This document shows, one piece after another, positions 7,995-16,908 of a stretch of DNA of 64,000 nt. The notes under the pieces are model-generated. The model saw only the letters and a program-made list of their open reading frames with translations. It did no database searches and was not told the DNA's origin. Numbering within the stretch: position 1 is the stretch's first letter; each line of letters begins with the position of its first letter. The stretch is from Pseudaminobacter sp040045035 (GTDB lineage: Bacteria > Pseudomonadota > Alphaproteobacteria > Rhizobiales > Rhizobiaceae): assembly GCF_040045035.1 (NCBI RefSeq), contig NZ_JBDZDS010000001.1, forward strand, positions 372,001 to 436,000, in the 5' to 3' direction. The position numbers were made by a program, and so were the translations under genes.

Positions 7995-10770
7995 ATGCGT
8001 CTCTCGCGGCGTGAGTTTGTAACCTGGGCCGCGGCCAGCGGGATCACGCTGGCCATGACCCGACTGCGGGCAGCGCAGGCGGCTCGGTTCGACGAGACCC
8101 AGATACTTCCCGGCACCGCAGCTCCCCGTCCTGCGCACGGCGCGACCGGGCGGATCGACGCCGTCGCCAAGGTCACCGGGGCCAAGCTCTATACATCCGA
8201 CTTCCGCGCAGCGGACATGGATGGCTGGCCGCCCACCACTGCCCATGCCCTTCTCCTACGCGCCTCTGACGCGGCCCACGTCTACGCCGGCCTGGATCTT
8301 TCAGCCCTCGACGCCGGCGCGCAGCCAACCAAGATCGTGACGGCGGAAGACCTCGCGCGAGCCGGAACCCGCGTGCCTCCCTTCTATGCGGGCGACCTGT
8401 TGTGCCCCGTGGGGAAGACGCCGCTCTATCTGGGTCACCCCGTGGCGCTGCTCCTTTTCGAGAGCTTTGACGCCTACGACCGCGCCCGTGTCCGCCTGCG
8501 CCAGACGAGCCCGGTCAAGCTCGGCGCCGAGACCGGGCCTTTGGCGCAGCCAAATTACGCCGCCCTGCGCTTCACCCGCGTCGCGGGCGATGCGCCTGGC
8601 GCACCGGATGTCTATTCCCCGCTCATGGAAGGCTGGATCAGCCCCGGCTTCTTCGAGGCGGGCGGGCGGCCCATCTGGCAACCACTGCCCACCCCGGAAG
8701 GCGGCCAATACAAGAAGGGCGCCACCTATGGCGAGGAGATCCGCGCCTTCATTGCCGCCAACGACCCGGGCACGCTGGTGCTCGACCGCAGCTTCCGCAC
8801 CCAGTCCGTGGACCCCATGTTCCTGGAACCGGAGTGCGGTCTCGGCTGGTACGATCCCAAGGCGAAGGCGCTCCAACTCGTGCTCGGCGTGCAGTCGCCG
8901 CTCGAGGCCAGCGAGGCGCTCGGCCACCTGCTCGGGGAGGCGGCGCCCGCGTTGCGGCCGGAGCGCATCGAGACCCACTTCGCGCATCTGGGCGGCGGGT
9001 TCGGCGGGCGCGACCACACCCCTTTCCCGCTCTATGTGGCGCTGGCTGCCATGTTCCTGCCGGGCCGGCCCATCCGGCTTGCGCATGACCGTTTCCAGCA
9101 GTTCCAGGGTGGCATCAAGCGCCATGCCTTCCAGATGCGGTCGCAGGTGGCGATTGACCGTGCCTCGGGGCGGATGCGCGCCTTCGCCGCCGACCACGTC
9201 CTCGACGGCGGCGGGCTCGCCAACTACTCGGCCAGCGTGACCGCGGTCTCCGCAACCTCCGCTGTCGGCATTTACGACATTCCAAAAGTCGACGTGACGA
9301 CCCTCGCCGAACACTCGCGCGGCGTGACGGCGGGCTCCATGCGCGGCTACGGCGTCCTCCAAACCACGGCCGCGTTGGAGACGCTGGTGGACGAGGCGGC
9401 CGAGGCCATCGGCCTGGATCCGATCACGCTGCGACGGCGCAACCTCCTGAAGGCCGGCGGCCTTACCATGACCGGCAACCCCTGGACCGTGTCGGTGCGC
9501 ACGCCGGAGATCCTCGACAAGCTCGAAGGCCACGCGCTCTGGCGGGAGCGCGCGCTGGCGCAAAAGGCAGCCTACGCTGGCACGCTGGTCGGCACCGGCC
9601 TTGCTGTGTGCGCCAAGGACTACGGCACCGGCGCCGACTGCGGCCTCGGCCGGGTGGAGGTGGACCCCAGGGGGCGCATCCGGATCTTCTGCGACGCGGT
9701 GGAGATGGGTAACGGCATCGGCACCGCGGTGGCAAATCGCGTGGCGCAGTTCCTCGGGCGGATGGCCGACGAGGTGTCCGTCGCCCGCATCGACGCTTTC
9801 GATGCTCTGGGTCTCGTCACATCGGGCGATCCTTATGTCATCACGCAGGAGGAGCAGGAAACGGCGTCCCGCAACCCGCGCTGGGTGCCGGCCGTCAGCT
9901 CGGCCACCAGCGCCTCCATCGGCGCCCATGTCGGAACCCATGCGGCAGCCGAGGCGGCGCGCATCATCCTGCGTTTCGGCATGTGGCCGGCGGCACTCGC
10001 CCTGTGGGGCATCGGCCAGGACGATCCGCGCCACTTTCTCTGGGACGAGGCCTTCTGGCAGGACGGGATGCTCATCCTGTCCGGTTTGCCGCCGCTTGCC
10101 CAGGAGGAGGTGGCCGCCAAGGCCCATGCCATGGGCGCTCTCACGGGAGCCATGGCCCACGCGTTTTCGCGCTGGGCCTGGGCGCAGGCAGCCTTCCCCC
10201 TGGATGGCCTCGACTGGGCCGCCGACATCGACGCGCTCGCGGTGCGGCGCGGTGAAGGGTCCTTCAAGCTGCTCGACCGCACCTTCATCGCGTACCCACC
10301 GGCCAGCTACAACCGCATCGGCACCTCATTCACGTCGAGCTGCGGCACGCTCGTGCGGGTCGAGGTCGACAAGGCAAGCGGCGCGGTGCGCGTTACGCGG
10401 GCCTACAGCGTGCTGGAGTGCGGGCAGGTGCTGTCCCCGCAGGCAGGTGGTGCTGGGCCAGGCCCAGGGCGGCTTCGCCATGGGCGTCGGCTACACGCTT
10501 CTGGAGAACTTGCCGCCATTCGAGGACGGCCCGGGCAACGGGCGTTGGAACCTCGGCGACTATGTGGTCGCGCGCGCCTCCGATCTGCCGATCCACGCCT
10601 TGGAGGTGGAGGTGTTGCCGCCGGTGGCGCCCAATGAGCCGCCGAAGGGCATGGCCGAAGTGGTCATGATCCCGGTGGTGCCGGCCATTCTCAACGCCAT
10701 CCACGATGCCACCGGCCATCGTTTCCGGGCCTTGCCGGTCACGCCGGACGATGTCCGGCGTGTTTTGTGA
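7995..10770 (+). CDS. Xanthine dehydrogenase-family molybdopterin-binding subunit, Tat-exported, frameshifted near 10443
   Basis: This is the large catalytic subunit of a molybdenum hydroxylase, about 925 residues. It starts with a twin-arginine signal (SRREFVTWAAASGI), so the enzyme should act in the periplasm. GGGFGGR at about 333-339 and SMRGYGV are pterin-cofactor motifs. AGGAG lies 9 nt before the ATG. The frame is broken by one extra G at about 10442-10443: the first frame reads to VLSPQ, and the coding signal (VVLGQAQGGFAMGVGYTLLE) continues one base out of phase to the stop at 10770. This may be a sequencing error or a recent mutation. The [2Fe-2S] gene follows within 13 bp. The substrate is unknown; aldehyde or N-heterocycle oxidation is typical of the family. 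Confidence 0.88.
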
Positions 10771-10783
10771 GGGGAGACCTGCC

Positions 10784-11299
10784 GTGCCCGCTATCTCGCT
10801 GACGATAAACGGCCGCGCTCATGGTCCCATCGAGGTGCGCGAGGACCTCACCATGAACGACTTCCTTCGGGAGGTGCTGGGCATGACGGGAACGAAGTTC
10901 GGCTGCGGCGCCGCCCAATGCCTGAGCTGTGCGGTGATCGTCGATCACGCGGACGGCACGAGCTCCACCATGCCCACCTGCATCGTGGCGGCGACCGAGT
11001 TCGACAAGCTCAATATCCGCACCGTGGAGGGGCACGCCAAGAACGGCGAGTTGACGCCGCTGCAGAAGAGCTTCATCGCCCATTTCGCCTTCCAGTGCGG
11101 CTATTGCACGCCCGGCTTCCTCAATGAGGGCCAGGTGCTGCTGGAGCGCCTCGAAAAATCGCCGATCCCGCGCGCGGAGCTCGAAGGCACCATCGCCGAG
11201 GCCCTCGACGGCCATCTGTGCCGCTGCTCGGGTTATGTGAAGTACCATCAGGCCGTGCGGGATGTCGTGCTCGCCGACCCCCACCGCTTCCTGACCTGA
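10784..11299 (+). CDS. [2Fe-2S] subunit of the molybdenum hydroxylase
   Basis: This 171-residue protein carries electrons from the molybdenum subunit. It has both clusters of the family: the plant-ferredoxin type near residues 40-60 (GCGAAQCLSC) and the second type in the C-terminal half (FQCGYC and LCRCSGY). The start is GTG at 10784, with GAGGGGAG upstream. It has no signal peptide and would be co-exported folded with the Tat-targeted large subunit. No FAD subunit is present, so electrons probably pass to the cytochrome encoded next, as in isoquinoline-oxidoreductase-type enzymes. Confidence 0.93.
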   Translation: MPAISLTINGRAHGPIEVREDLTMNDFLREVLGMTGTKFGCGAAQCLSCAVIVDHADGTSSTMPTCIVAATEFDKLNIRTVEGHAKNGELTPLQKSFIAHFAFQCGYCTPGFLNEGQVLLERLEKSPIPRAELEGTIAEALDGHLCRCSGYVKYHQAVRDVVLADPHRFLT

Positions 11300-11311
11300 C
11301 GGGGGCCAGCA

Positions 11312-11920
11312 ATGTCAATGGACAGGCGTCTCATGATAATCCTCGCTGCGGCCAGCATGCTCCCCGCGGCGGCGAGCTTTGCCCTCTCAGCCCTCGGCGG
11401 CACCCTTGCCGCGCCGGAGACCTTCGCGTCCATAACCGACCCGGCCGAGCGCTCGGCCGCCTACTTCACCGAGCTCAGCAAGGTCCTGACCAATCCGCGC
11501 TGCACCAATTGCCACCCCGCCTCCGATCGACCTCGGCAAGGGGATGCGGCGCGTCCTCATCAGCCACCCGTCTTCCGAGGACCGGACGGCTTTGGGCTCG
11601 CGAGCATGCGGTGCTCCAGCTGCCACCGCAGTGCAAATTTCGAGCCTGCCGGCGTGCCGGGAAATCCGGCCTGGCATCTCGCGCCTGCCGAAATGGCCTG
11701 GGAAGGCAAGACGCCGCGCGAGATTTGTGCCCAGATCAAGGATCCCGCGCGCAACGGTGGGCGTTCACTCGACGATCTCGTCCACCATATCGGCGATGAC
11801 ACGCTGGTCGGCTGGGCATGGCACCCGGGTGGAAATCGTACGCCGGCGCCCGGAACGCAACAGGCGGCGAAGGCTCTCCTCCAGGCATGGATAGAGACCG
11901 GGGCCGACTGCCCGAACTGA
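11312..11920 (+). CDS. Secreted di-haem cytochrome c-like protein
   Basis: This 202-residue protein has a Sec signal (residues 1-34) and two haem-binding motifs, CTNCH at 64-68 and CSSCH at 101-105. It starts 12 bp after the [2Fe-2S] gene and is surely in the same operon. The inferred role is periplasmic electron acceptor for the molybdenum hydroxylase, passing electrons to the respiratory chain. The second half (about 110-200) is not a fold I can name. Confidence 0.85.
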   Translation: MSMDRRLMIILAAASMLPAAASFALSALGGTLAAPETFASITDPAERSAAYFTELSKVLTNPRCTNCHPASDRPRQGDAARPHQPPVFRGPDGFGLASMRCSSCHRSANFEPAGVPGNPAWHLAPAEMAWEGKTPREICAQIKDPARNGGRSLDDLVHHIGDDTLVGWAWHPGGNRTPAPGTQQAAKALLQAWIETGADCPN

Positions 11921-11940
11921 TCACAACAAAGGAGGAAGCG

Positions 11941-13038
11941 ATGAGGCATGCGTCTGTCGGTCTCGCTCTGGCTGCGGCGATCGCTGCATCGGTTTTGTCC
12001 GGCGCCACCGCGGCAGAATTGCCGGACTATCTGAACCCCATTTCCGGGCCACCGCACTCACCGTCTGCGCAGGACCTCGCTACCCGCGACGTCCTGCAGC
12101 TCAACACGACCATGTTTTCGCTCTACGAGAATGCGGGGGAGACCTTCCGCCAGAACATTCTCGCAAAGCACCCGGTCATCCTCGCGCTGTTCTCCGGCGC
12201 GGGCGGGCGCATGATCCTCTACCGGCCCGGCCAGCCGCCACTTGAGGCGCCTTCCGTTCCCAGGGTCTACCAGGTGATGAAGTCGCTTGGACACAGCACC
12301 ATGGCCATATCGGAAGTGGTTCTGCCCTATGTGGACAACCCCGGCGACAAGTCCTGGGTCGCCCCCATGCGCGCCTATCTGACGGAGATGAAGAGCGCCC
12401 TGGACGGGATCGGCTCGGCGGAAATGCCTGATGAATGGCGGCCGAACTCGCGCGCCATCCTGGAGAACAACGTCGCCTTCATGGAGGATTGCCTCGCAAA
12501 GGGCGTGATCAGTCTCGATGCGGTCCAGGCGTTCGCCAAGAAGCAGGCGCCCGTTCTGCGCCTCGCGATCGCCTGGGCGGCGGAGACCCAGGTGAAGCAC
12601 TGGATGAGCGTGCTCGATAGCTGGAAGCAGGAGCTGGGCGGCAGCTTCGATCAGGCCTACGGGGCCAGCAACACGATCTATGTGGCGCGCCAGAACAACG
12701 TATTGTTCAGCGTGCTCGCGCAATATTTCGGCCCGGAAGCGATCAATGACCGGCTGGTGCTCATCGAGACCATCTCGTTCACCACCACGCCCGACGACAT
12801 GCTCACGTCCTTGGTGCGCATCATCTCCGACCGATCGGTCGGGGGGCTGTTCTTCAACAACTATCATTTGATGGACTATGAGCTGATGGGGGGCGATGCG
12901 CGCAAAACCATCATCTCGGAAATGAAGAAGCGCGGAAAGGATCCGTTCCTGCCCCCTCAGGTGCCGTTCGGCTCCAATCAGTGGCCGGCGCTCATCTCCG
13001 GCGGGGCAGGCGCTGCATCTCTCGACGACCTTCACTGA
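11941..13038 (+). CDS. Secreted protein of unknown family
   Basis: This 365-residue protein begins with a clear Sec signal (cleavage near ATAAE, residue 25) and is preceded by the strong ribosome site AAAGGAGGAAGCG. The mature part looks mostly helical, with no cysteine pair, haem motif or metal motif I recognise; a single Cys lies in MEDCLAKG. It starts 20 bp after the cytochrome gene and lies before the PuuE-like hydrolase, so it is part of the same operon. It could be a structural or substrate-handling component of the periplasmic oxidation module. No function is assigned. Confidence 0.8.
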   Translation: MRHASVGLALAAAIAASVLSGATAAELPDYLNPISGPPHSPSAQDLATRDVLQLNTTMFSLYENAGETFRQNILAKHPVILALFSGAGGRMILYRPGQPPLEAPSVPRVYQVMKSLGHSTMAISEVVLPYVDNPGDKSWVAPMRAYLTEMKSALDGIGSAEMPDEWRPNSRAILENNVAFMEDCLAKGVISLDAVQAFAKKQAPVLRLAIAWAAETQVKHWMSVLDSWKQELGGSFDQAYGASNTIYVARQNNVLFSVLAQYFGPEAINDRLVLIETISFTTTPDDMLTSLVRIISDRSVGGLFFNNYHLMDYELMGGDARKTIISEMKKRGKDPFLPPQVPFGSNQWPALISGGAGAASLDDLH

Positions 13039-13098
13039 GCCGCGATCCCGGACGCAGGAGGTCTGCGTCCGGGGGCCTCGCAAGCACGCAGGTGGGCC

Positions 13099-14049
13099 AT
13101 GCGTAAGCCGATTTTCGCCTTTCTCCTTGCCGCCAGTCTCGCACTCGCCCCTGTGACGGCGCGGTCCGGCATGGACTGGATCACCGGCCTGCCACGGCAG
13201 AACATCCCTGTCGCATCGTGGCCTGGAGGCAAGAAGGTCGCCGTGGCCTTCGTCCTCTATGTCGAAGTGTGGGGGCACGGACACGGTCCCAACTTCCGCC
13301 CCGACATGACCGGGCGTACGCCCGATCTCGTCGACGAGGGATTTCGACAGTATGCGATCAATTTCGGCCTGCCGCGCACGGGCCGGCTGTTCAAGGAGAT
13401 GGGCGTCCCTCTCAGCCTGGCGCTGAATGCCGAGTTCCCGCTGGCCGAGCCGGAAACATGGCAAGCGCTCCGCGCGCTCGTGCCCACGGCGCCGATCATC
13501 GCCCACGGGCTCAACAATTCCACCGATCTTCTGCCTTTGTCCGAAGGGCCGGCGGCACAGCGCGCCTATATCCGCAAGACGCTCGACATGATCGAGGCGA
13601 GCACCGGCGTCCGCAGCATCGGCTGGTCGAGCCCGAGCGTCTATCCCAATGCGGAAACCTTTCAAGCAACTGCTGCGGAAGGCATCCGCTACACCCTCGA
13701 CGGCATGGATTCGGATGTGCTTTCGCGGCTCGACACAAAGCCGGTGCCGCTGGTGCTGGTGCCTTACCCGCCAAGCGTCGTCGACATGGGGCAGTACCTC
13801 TCCCGCTTCAAGGAGGCGGATGATCTCGAGCGGCTGTGGATCGACTATGTGCGCGAACTTGCGCGCGAGGCCGCTGCCGACCCCAAGAGGCCAGCGACAG
13901 TGGTCGCCATCGGCATTCATCCTTTTGTCGTCGGAACCCCGGGGGGGGCTGCTGCGCTGCGGCGCGTCTTGCAAAGCCTTAAAGCAGACGATCTCGTCTG
14001 GCTGACGGATGTGGAGGCGATATTACGCGCCGCCGGACAGTCCCTCTAG
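13099..14049 (+). CDS. Secreted PuuE-like polysaccharide deacetylase-fold hydrolase
   Basis: This 316-residue protein has a Sec signal (residues 1-22) and a NodB/polysaccharide-deacetylase fold. The block GWSSPSVYPNAETFQ...GIRYTLDGMDSD resembles the matching block of allantoinase PuuE rather than chitin deacetylases. The usual HGxxH metal motif reads HGLNN here, so the second His is replaced by Asn; PuuE is described as metal-independent. It is the last gene of the molybdenum hydroxylase operon. A role opening an oxidised cyclic amide is an inference; it could also act on sugars. The ORF is intact. Confidence 0.78.
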   Translation: MRKPIFAFLLAASLALAPVTARSGMDWITGLPRQNIPVASWPGGKKVAVAFVLYVEVWGHGHGPNFRPDMTGRTPDLVDEGFRQYAINFGLPRTGRLFKEMGVPLSLALNAEFPLAEPETWQALRALVPTAPIIAHGLNNSTDLLPLSEGPAAQRAYIRKTLDMIEASTGVRSIGWSSPSVYPNAETFQATAAEGIRYTLDGMDSDVLSRLDTKPVPLVLVPYPPSVVDMGQYLSRFKEADDLERLWIDYVRELAREAAADPKRPATVVAIGIHPFVVGTPGGAAALRRVLQSLKADDLVWLTDVEAILRAAGQSL

Positions 14050-14259
14050 GTTCGGCTGTGTCGCGACTGCTAGCCGGGACGCTGAAAACCTTCGCGCGCC
14101 ACATTCAGGCAGCCAAGATTTCGAACTGCTCGGCAAGTGGTGGTGCGGGATTGCAGGCGCATCTCGCCTGTCGTTTGCGCATCATGTGTACCATCTCGAC
14201 ACCGAAGTCCAATCGCGCGGTGTGACATTCACATTGGCAATTTGGGTGCTCGCACGTCC

Positions 14260-14288
14260 TTGAATAAGTCATACTATATTAGTATACG
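14260..14288 (+). promoter_or_regulatory. Promoter with palindromic operator before ytfQ
   Basis: TTGAAT (14260-14265), 17 bp, TATACG (14283-14288) form a plausible sigma-70-type promoter. The perfect palindrome ATACTA-TAT-TAGTAT (14271-14285) sits between and over these elements, about 60 bp before the ytfQ ATG. It is a good operator candidate for the GntR regulator at the end of the operon. The remaining spacer from 14050 shows no gene. Confidence 0.5.
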
Positions 14289-14344
14289 ACTTTATGGCCG
14301 TCGTGGAGGAGCCTCGGTCGGTCTTTGTTTCTGGGAGGTTGCTT

Positions 14345-15310
14345 ATGATCAATGTTCTGAAGTCCATTGTTCTTGGTTCAACAATCGCAGTTGCTCTCGC
14401 TGGTTCGGTCAGCGCCGCGAGCCTGACGGTCGGCTTTTCGCAAATCGGCTCGGAATCCGGATGGCGCGCCGCCGAGACCAGCGTCACCAAACAGCAGGCC
14501 GAAAAGCGCGGCGTAGATCTCAAATTCGCCGACGCGCAGCAGAAGCAGGAGAACCAGATCAAGGCGATCCGCGGCTTCATCGCGCAGGGTGTCGACGCCA
14601 TCCTCGTGGCGCCGGTTGTGGCCACCGGCTGGGAAGCCGTGCTGCAGGAAGCCAAGGATGCCGACATTCCCGTCATCCTGCTTGATCGCGGGATCGACGG
14701 CTCACCCGACCTTTACATGACCATGGTTGCCTCCGATCAGGTGCTTGAAGGCAAGGTAGCCGGCGAGTGGCTGGTGAAGGACGCTGCCGGCAAGGAATGC
14801 AAGGTGGTCGAGCTTCAGGGCACAACTGGTTCTTCGCCGGCTATCAACCGCAAGAAGGGCTTTGAGGAGGCGATTGCCGGCGCCCCCACCATCAAGATCA
14901 TCCGCAGCCAGACCGGCGACTTCACCCGCGCCAAGGGCAAGGAAGTCATGGAGGGCTTCCTCAAGGCCGAAAACGGCGGCAAGAACATCTGCGCGCTCTA
15001 TGCCCATAACGACGACATGGCGGTCGGTGCCATCCAGGCAATCAAGGAAGCGGGGCTGAAGCCAGGCACCGACATCAAGGTCGTATCGATCGACGCTGTG
15101 CCGGACATCTTCAAGGCGATGGCTGACGGCGAAGCCAACGCTACGGTCGAATTGACCCCGAACATGGCCGGCCCCGCTTTTGACGCGCTCGAAAAGTTCA
15201 AGGCCGACGGCACCCTGCCGCCCAAGCAGATCATCACCGAGTCCAAGCTCTATACCCAGGCTGACGACCCGATGAAGGTCTATGAGGAAAAGAAGGGCCT
15301 CGGCTACTAA
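14345..15310 (+). CDS. ytfQ: Galactofuranose-type ABC transporter substrate-binding protein YtfQ
   Basis: This 321-residue periplasmic sugar-binding protein has a Sec signal (1-24) followed by a type-I binding fold. The text matches E. coli YtfQ almost motif by motif: VGFSQIGSESGWRAAET, QQKQENQIKAIRGF, APVVATGWE, YAHNDDM and VELTPNMAGPAFDALE. GGGAGG precedes the ATG at 14345; the frame is open further upstream but has no ribosome site. It is the first gene of ytfQ-ytfR-ytfT-yjfF-gntR. YtfQ binds galactofuranose in E. coli; the ligand here could also be galactopyranose. Confidence 0.95.
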   Translation: MINVLKSIVLGSTIAVALAGSVSAASLTVGFSQIGSESGWRAAETSVTKQQAEKRGVDLKFADAQQKQENQIKAIRGFIAQGVDAILVAPVVATGWEAVLQEAKDADIPVILLDRGIDGSPDLYMTMVASDQVLEGKVAGEWLVKDAAGKECKVVELQGTTGSSPAINRKKGFEEAIAGAPTIKIIRSQTGDFTRAKGKEVMEGFLKAENGGKNICALYAHNDDMAVGAIQAIKEAGLKPGTDIKVVSIDAVPDIFKAMADGEANATVELTPNMAGPAFDALEKFKADGTLPPKQIITESKLYTQADDPMKVYEEKKGLGY

Positions 15311-15396
15311 TATCCTCCCCAGACTGCCGGCCGGAAGCACCTGCATCCGGCCGGCAGACCGACAACGGAGCTATCTGCACGGGCGGAGGATAGACA

Positions 15397-16908
15397 TTGA
15401 GCAATCCCGATTTGCTCACGGCCAGGGACATCCGCAAGTCCTTCGTGGGTTTCAAGGCGCTGGACGGCGTCGACTTCTCCGTGCGCTCTGGCGAGATCCA
15501 TGCGCTGCTTGGCGAGAACGGCGCCGGCAAGTCGACGCTTATCAAGGTGCTGACGGGGGTTCTGAGGGCCGACAGCGGCGTCATCGAGCTGAACGGCAGC
15601 CCAATATCCGTGCGTGACACGCTGCATGCCCAGCAACTCGGCATCGGCACGGTCTACCAGGAGGTCAACCTTCTGCCGAACCTGACCGTGGCGGAGAACC
15701 TCTATATCGGAAGGCAGCCCAAACGGTTCGGACTGGTCGACACCCGCGCCATGCAGAAGTCGGCGCGCGCTTTGCTGGCCGACTACGACATCGACATCGA
15801 TGTCGGCGCGCAGCTCTCCAGCTTTTCCGTTGCGGTTCAGCAGCTGGTCGCCATCGCCAGGGCCGTCGACATGTCAGGTTCGGTATTGATCCTCGACGAG
15901 CCGACCGCAAGCCTCGACCGGCATGAGGTGGAGCTTCTGTTCGGCGTGCTGCGCAAGCTGCGCGACCGGGGGCTCGGGATCGTCTTCATCACCCACTTCC
16001 TGGACCAGGTCTACGCGATCAGTGACCGCATCACGGTGCTGCGCAATGGGCGGCTGGTCGGCACGCGCGAGACGGCGTCGCTGCGGCGCGTCGAGCTGGT
16101 GTCGATGATGCTGGGGCGCACTTTGGCCGCCGCGACCGAGCACGGCCGCCGCGATGCGCTGCCGCATTCCTCGCGCAGGATCACTTTCTCCGATTTCGGC
16201 CGCGACCGTTCGATCGCGCCCTTTGACATGACCATTCACGCCGGCGAGGTTGTCGGCGTTGCCGGCCTTCTGGGATCGGGGCGCACGGAGACCGCGCGGC
16301 TGATGTTCGGGATCGACCTTGCCGACGCAGGCAGGGTCAGCATCGACGGCAAGCCGGTGAGGATCGCTTCGCCTCGCGATGCCGTGCGGCTTGGTTTCGG
16401 CCTCTGCCCGGAAGACCGCAAGGCCGATGGCATCATCGGCGACCTGTCGGTTCGCGAGAACATAGCGCTCGCCCTTCAGGCGCGGCGCGGCTGGCTCCGG
16501 CGCATGTCGACGCGCGACCAGACCGAGCTTGCGGAGCGTTTCGTCAAGGCGCTTGACATCCGCACGACCGATATCGAAAAGCCGGTAAAGCTGCTTTCAG
16601 GCGGCAATCAGCAGAAGGTCATCCTGGCGCGCTGGCTGGCGACCTCGCCGCGCTTCCTGATCCTCGACGAGCCGACGCGCGGCATCGATGTCGGCGCGCA
16701 TGCCGAGATCATCGAACTCATCAACAAGCTTTGCGACGAGGGTCTGGCGCTGCTCGTCATTTCCTCCGAGCTTGAGGAAATCGTGGCCTATTCGACCCGG
16801 GTTCGTGTCCTGCGTGACCGTCTGCATGTCGGAGAACTGACGGGCGCGGAGATTTCCACCGGCAGCATCATGCAGGCCATCGCCGCCGATCCGGGAGGGG
16901 TGAAATGA
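15397..16908 (+). CDS. ytfR: Sugar ABC transporter ATPase YtfR (two nucleotide-binding domains)
   Basis: This 503-residue tandem ATPase of the RbsA/MglA class energises galactofuranose uptake. Domain 1 has Walker A GENGAGKST and Walker B LILDEPTAS. Domain 2 has the degenerate P-loop GLLGSGRTE typical of this class, the signature LSGGNQQKV and Walker B LILDEPTRG. The start is TTG at 15397, chosen because GGCGGAGGA lies 6 nt upstream. Its end overlaps the start of ytfT by ATGA. Confidence 0.94.
   Translation: MSNPDLLTARDIRKSFVGFKALDGVDFSVRSGEIHALLGENGAGKSTLIKVLTGVLRADSGVIELNGSPISVRDTLHAQQLGIGTVYQEVNLLPNLTVAENLYIGRQPKRFGLVDTRAMQKSARALLADYDIDIDVGAQLSSFSVAVQQLVAIARAVDMSGSVLILDEPTASLDRHEVELLFGVLRKLRDRGLGIVFITHFLDQVYAISDRITVLRNGRLVGTRETASLRRVELVSMMLGRTLAAATEHGRRDALPHSSRRITFSDFGRDRSIAPFDMTIHAGEVVGVAGLLGSGRTETARLMFGIDLADAGRVSIDGKPVRIASPRDAVRLGFGLCPEDRKADGIIGDLSVRENIALALQARRGWLRRMSTRDQTELAERFVKALDIRTTDIEKPVKLLSGGNQQKVILARWLATSPRFLILDEPTRGIDVGAHAEIIELINKLCDEGLALLVISSELEEIVAYSTRVRVLRDRLHVGELTGAEISTGSIMQAIAADPGGVK

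Noticed and set aside
8301..10160. 619-residue leftward reading frame
   Set aside because: It is antisense to the molybdenum subunit gene, shows no motif, and has no ribosome site.
12058..13974. 638-residue leftward reading frame
   Set aside because: It is antisense to the secreted unknown protein and the PuuE-like gene, both of which have signal peptides and ribosome sites.
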